This document shows positions 6,671 through 7,464 of a stretch of DNA of 7,464 nt, piece after piece. The notes under the pieces were generated by a model. That model saw only the letters and a list, made by a program, of their open reading frames with translations, did not search any database and was not told the origin of the DNA. The translations under genes and the position numbers were made by a program. Where the stretch lies: positions 1 through 7,464 of the forward strand of contig JAOUAY010000049.1 of NCBI GenBank assembly GCA_029860565.1, read 5' to 3'. Source of the stretch: Candidatus Nitrosopumilus sp. Its GTDB lineage: Archaea > Thermoproteota > Nitrososphaeria > Nitrososphaerales > Nitrosopumilaceae. The stretch's first letter is position 1. Every line of letters begins with the position of its first letter.

Positions 6671-6777
6671 TCAAATGATTACTGAAATAGATTCCATAAA
6701 GCATTGTTCAGGCCTGACCTTAAATTCGTTCAATAATTGAAAAAATAATAAACGTTTGTTTGAAAATTAATCAAAAA

Positions 6778-6790
6778 CTAAATAAATCTT
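6778..6790 (+). promoter_or_regulatory. Possible TATA element for the Cys-rich mini-gene
   Basis: CTAAATAAATCTT is the best TATA-like stretch upstream of the TTG at 6850. The implied transcription start is near 6810, with a leader of about 40 nt that includes the GAGG at 6838-6841. A T7 run at 6795-6801 falls between the element and the implied start. Confidence 0.35.
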
Positions 6791-6837
6791 TAGGGTTTTT
6801 TTACCACAGTTAAGTTTCATTATTGTATTTGCTTATT

Positions 6838-6841
6838 GAGG
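6838..6841 (+). promoter_or_regulatory. Shine-Dalgarno deciding a TTG start
   Basis: GAGG (within TTGAGG) lies 8 nt upstream of the TTG at 6850. An in-frame TAA at 6847-6849 sits immediately before that TTG. The TTG is therefore the longest possible start and is correctly spaced from a ribosome binding site. Confidence 0.6.
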
Positions 6842-6849
6842 AAATATAA

Positions 6850-6984
6850 TTGAGAGATGATTTTGCAGAATACACACAATGTCCCGAATGTAAAGTACCA
6901 CTTCTAAATTGTGATTGCAATTGTCCAAGGTGCGGTAAAAGAGAAGAATGTAATTGTCAACTGAGTTCTCTTACCATTTCATAA
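6850..6984 (+). CDS. 44-residue Cys-rich zinc-ribbon-like protein
   Basis: TTG at 6850 to TAA at 6982-6984 gives 44 residues. Eight are cysteines in a regular layout: CPEC at 11-14, CDCNCPRCG at 21-29 and CNC at 34-36. The CPxC...CPxCG pair is typical of a treble-clef or rubredoxin-like zinc ribbon, and the two additional CxC pairs could complete one or two metal sites. There is no membrane segment or signal peptide, and almost nothing lies outside the metal-binding core. I do not recognise a named family. Tiny zinc ribbons in archaea are often RNA-, DNA- or protein-binding adaptors, but the role here is unknown. Support for a real gene comes from the correctly spaced GAGG, the non-random Cys pattern and the open position between divergent promoters. 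The gene lies 128 nt before the CBS-domain gene on the same strand, and co-transcription is possible. Confidence 0.72.
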   Translation: MRDDFAEYTQCPECKVPLLNCDCNCPRCGKREECNCQLSSLTIS

Positions 6985-7081
6985 TATATCATCTAACATT
7001 TTATTTGCAAAATAATTAGTAATCCAAGTTTGAAAATGTTGTGGGTCGCTCTTATAATCGACTATGATAATTGAAGTGAGT

Positions 7082-7090
7082 TTTTTATTA
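7082..7090 (+). promoter_or_regulatory. Possible TATA-like element for the CBS gene
   Basis: TTTTTATTA is centred about 26 nt before the ATG at 7113, the spacing expected for a leaderless archaeal transcript. No convincing Shine-Dalgarno precedes the ATG. The same T run could instead help end the upstream mini-gene transcript. The rest of the 6985-7112 gap shows only a weak GTCG/CGAC inverted repeat (7045-7062). Confidence 0.3.
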
Positions 7091-7112
7091 CCAAATTAAA
7101 TTCTGATGAACA

Positions 7113-7464
7113 ATGTTACAATTAGAAAAATTGATGTGCACACCAATTACCATAGGAATTGAATCTACAATAGCAGACGTTGTAAAAATAATGCTTGAAA
7201 ATAAAATAGGCAGGGTTATAGTTACAGAAAATAAAAAGAACACATCAATTGTAACAGAAAAAGATTTGGGATTATTTCTTCTCAAGGACAAATCAGATAG
7301 AACATTACAGCGAATTCCATTAAGTGAATTAGCAAAGCCAATTTTAACAATTTCTCAACACGCAAAGAGTCAAGAAGGCGCAAAAATCATGCTTGAAAAT
7401 AATATCGGCTCACTTGGTATAATGTCTGATGAGAAAGACGTCATAGGCATCATTACAAAAACAG
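7113..7464 (+). CDS. CBS-domain protein, 3'-truncated
   Basis: The frame is open from ATG 7113 to the right edge, giving 117 complete codons. It shows a tandem pair of CBS motifs, which usually bind adenine nucleotides or S-adenosylmethionine and act as energy or metabolite sensors. The first repeat spans about residues 6-58: LMCTPITIGIESTIADVVKI, then IGRVIVTENKKNTSIVTEKDL. The second starts at about 74 with AKPILTISQHAKSQEGAKIM and continues as IGSLGIMSDEKDVIGIITKT at the cut end. The block KIMLENxIG occurs in both repeats (25-33 and 91-99). Whether another domain follows is not visible. An in-frame TGA at 7107-7109 fixes the ATG as the most upstream start; ATG 7134 (residue 8) is an alternative but would cut into the first motif. 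The ligand is unknown. Confidence 0.85.
   Translation, partial: MLQLEKLMCTPITIGIESTIADVVKIMLENKIGRVIVTENKKNTSIVTEKDLGLFLLKDKSDRTLQRIPLSELAKPILTISQHAKSQEGAKIMLENNIGSLGIMSDEKDVIGIITKT

Larger units (their letters stand above)
6606..6849. other. Divergent intergenic region with palindromes
   Basis: This 244-nt AT-rich region lies between etfB (-) and the Cys-rich mini-gene (+). It holds the operon's TATA-like element and a cluster of perfect small palindromes: TCAGGCCTGA at 6708-6717, TTCAAT-A-ATTGAA at 6729-6741, and AAACGTTT at 6750-6757. It also holds an AAATAAAT element at 6780-6787. No tRNA or recognisable riboswitch was found. A 21-codon open frame at 6675-6740 exists but has no support. 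Confidence 0.5.

Noticed and set aside
6675..6740. 21-codon + strand frame starting MITEIDSIKHC in the etfB upstream region
   Set aside because: There is no Shine-Dalgarno and no recognisable motif, and it overlaps the palindrome cluster. A frame this short is expected by chance.
6667..6775. Direct repeat TTAATCAAA at 6667-6675 and 6767-6775, exactly 100 nt apart
   Set aside because: A nine-base AT-only-plus-one repeat is likely by chance in DNA this AT-rich, and the flanks do not match.
6778..6801. CTAAA/TTTAG hairpin followed by a T7 run, resembling a + strand terminator
   Set aside because: No + strand gene lies upstream to be terminated, the stem is only five AT-rich pairs, and the same bases fit a TATA element for the mini-gene.
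7088..7291. 67-codon minus-strand open frame at the right end
   Set aside because: It is the reverse of the CBS-domain coding sequence, whose tandem motif is clear on the + strand.

Overview
The window looks like a piece of an archaeal chromosome, most likely from an ammonia-oxidising Nitrososphaerota (Thaumarchaeota, Nitrosopumilus-like) genome. This is an inference. It rests on an archaeal/eukaryotic-type translation initiation factor 6, visibly AT-rich DNA, TATA-like elements upstream of genes, a GGTGATC Shine-Dalgarno matching the archaeal 16S 3' end, frequent TTG starts, and very tight gene packing. No rRNA, tRNA, CRISPR array, insertion sequence or phage gene was seen.

Layout from left to right. 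The 3' part of the aIF6 gene (+, truncated by the window edge) converges on and overlaps hisS (histidyl-tRNA synthetase, -). A 172-nt divergent promoter region separates hisS from an HD-domain hydrolase of the SpoT/Mesh1 type (+). That gene ends 1 nt away from the end of a leftward operon etfB-etfA-fixCX (-). The operon encodes both electron transfer flavoprotein subunits and an ETF:quinone oxidoreductase with a C-terminal ferredoxin domain. To the right of etfB, a 244-nt divergent region with several small palindromes leads to a 44-residue cysteine-rich zinc-ribbon-like protein (+). Last is the start of a CBS-domain protein (+), truncated by the right edge.

How the genes work together. The leftward operon is one functional unit. 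EtfB and EtfA should form a flavoprotein heterodimer that collects electrons from a dehydrogenase not visible here, or from NADH, and FixCX should pass them to the membrane quinone pool. The three cistrons are translationally coupled: a TAATG overlap between etfB and etfA, then a 1-nt gap to fixCX, each with a Shine-Dalgarno inside the preceding gene. aIF6 and HisS are translation housekeeping genes. The HD hydrolase, Cys-rich mini-protein and CBS protein look regulatory, but their substrates or ligands cannot be read from sequence.

Most worth a second look are the divergent EtfA (an insertion and altered FAD-site residues), the bifurcation-like motif in EtfB, the stand-alone SpoT-like HD enzyme in an archaeon, and the 44-residue Cys-rich gene. 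None of these is proof of a new system.
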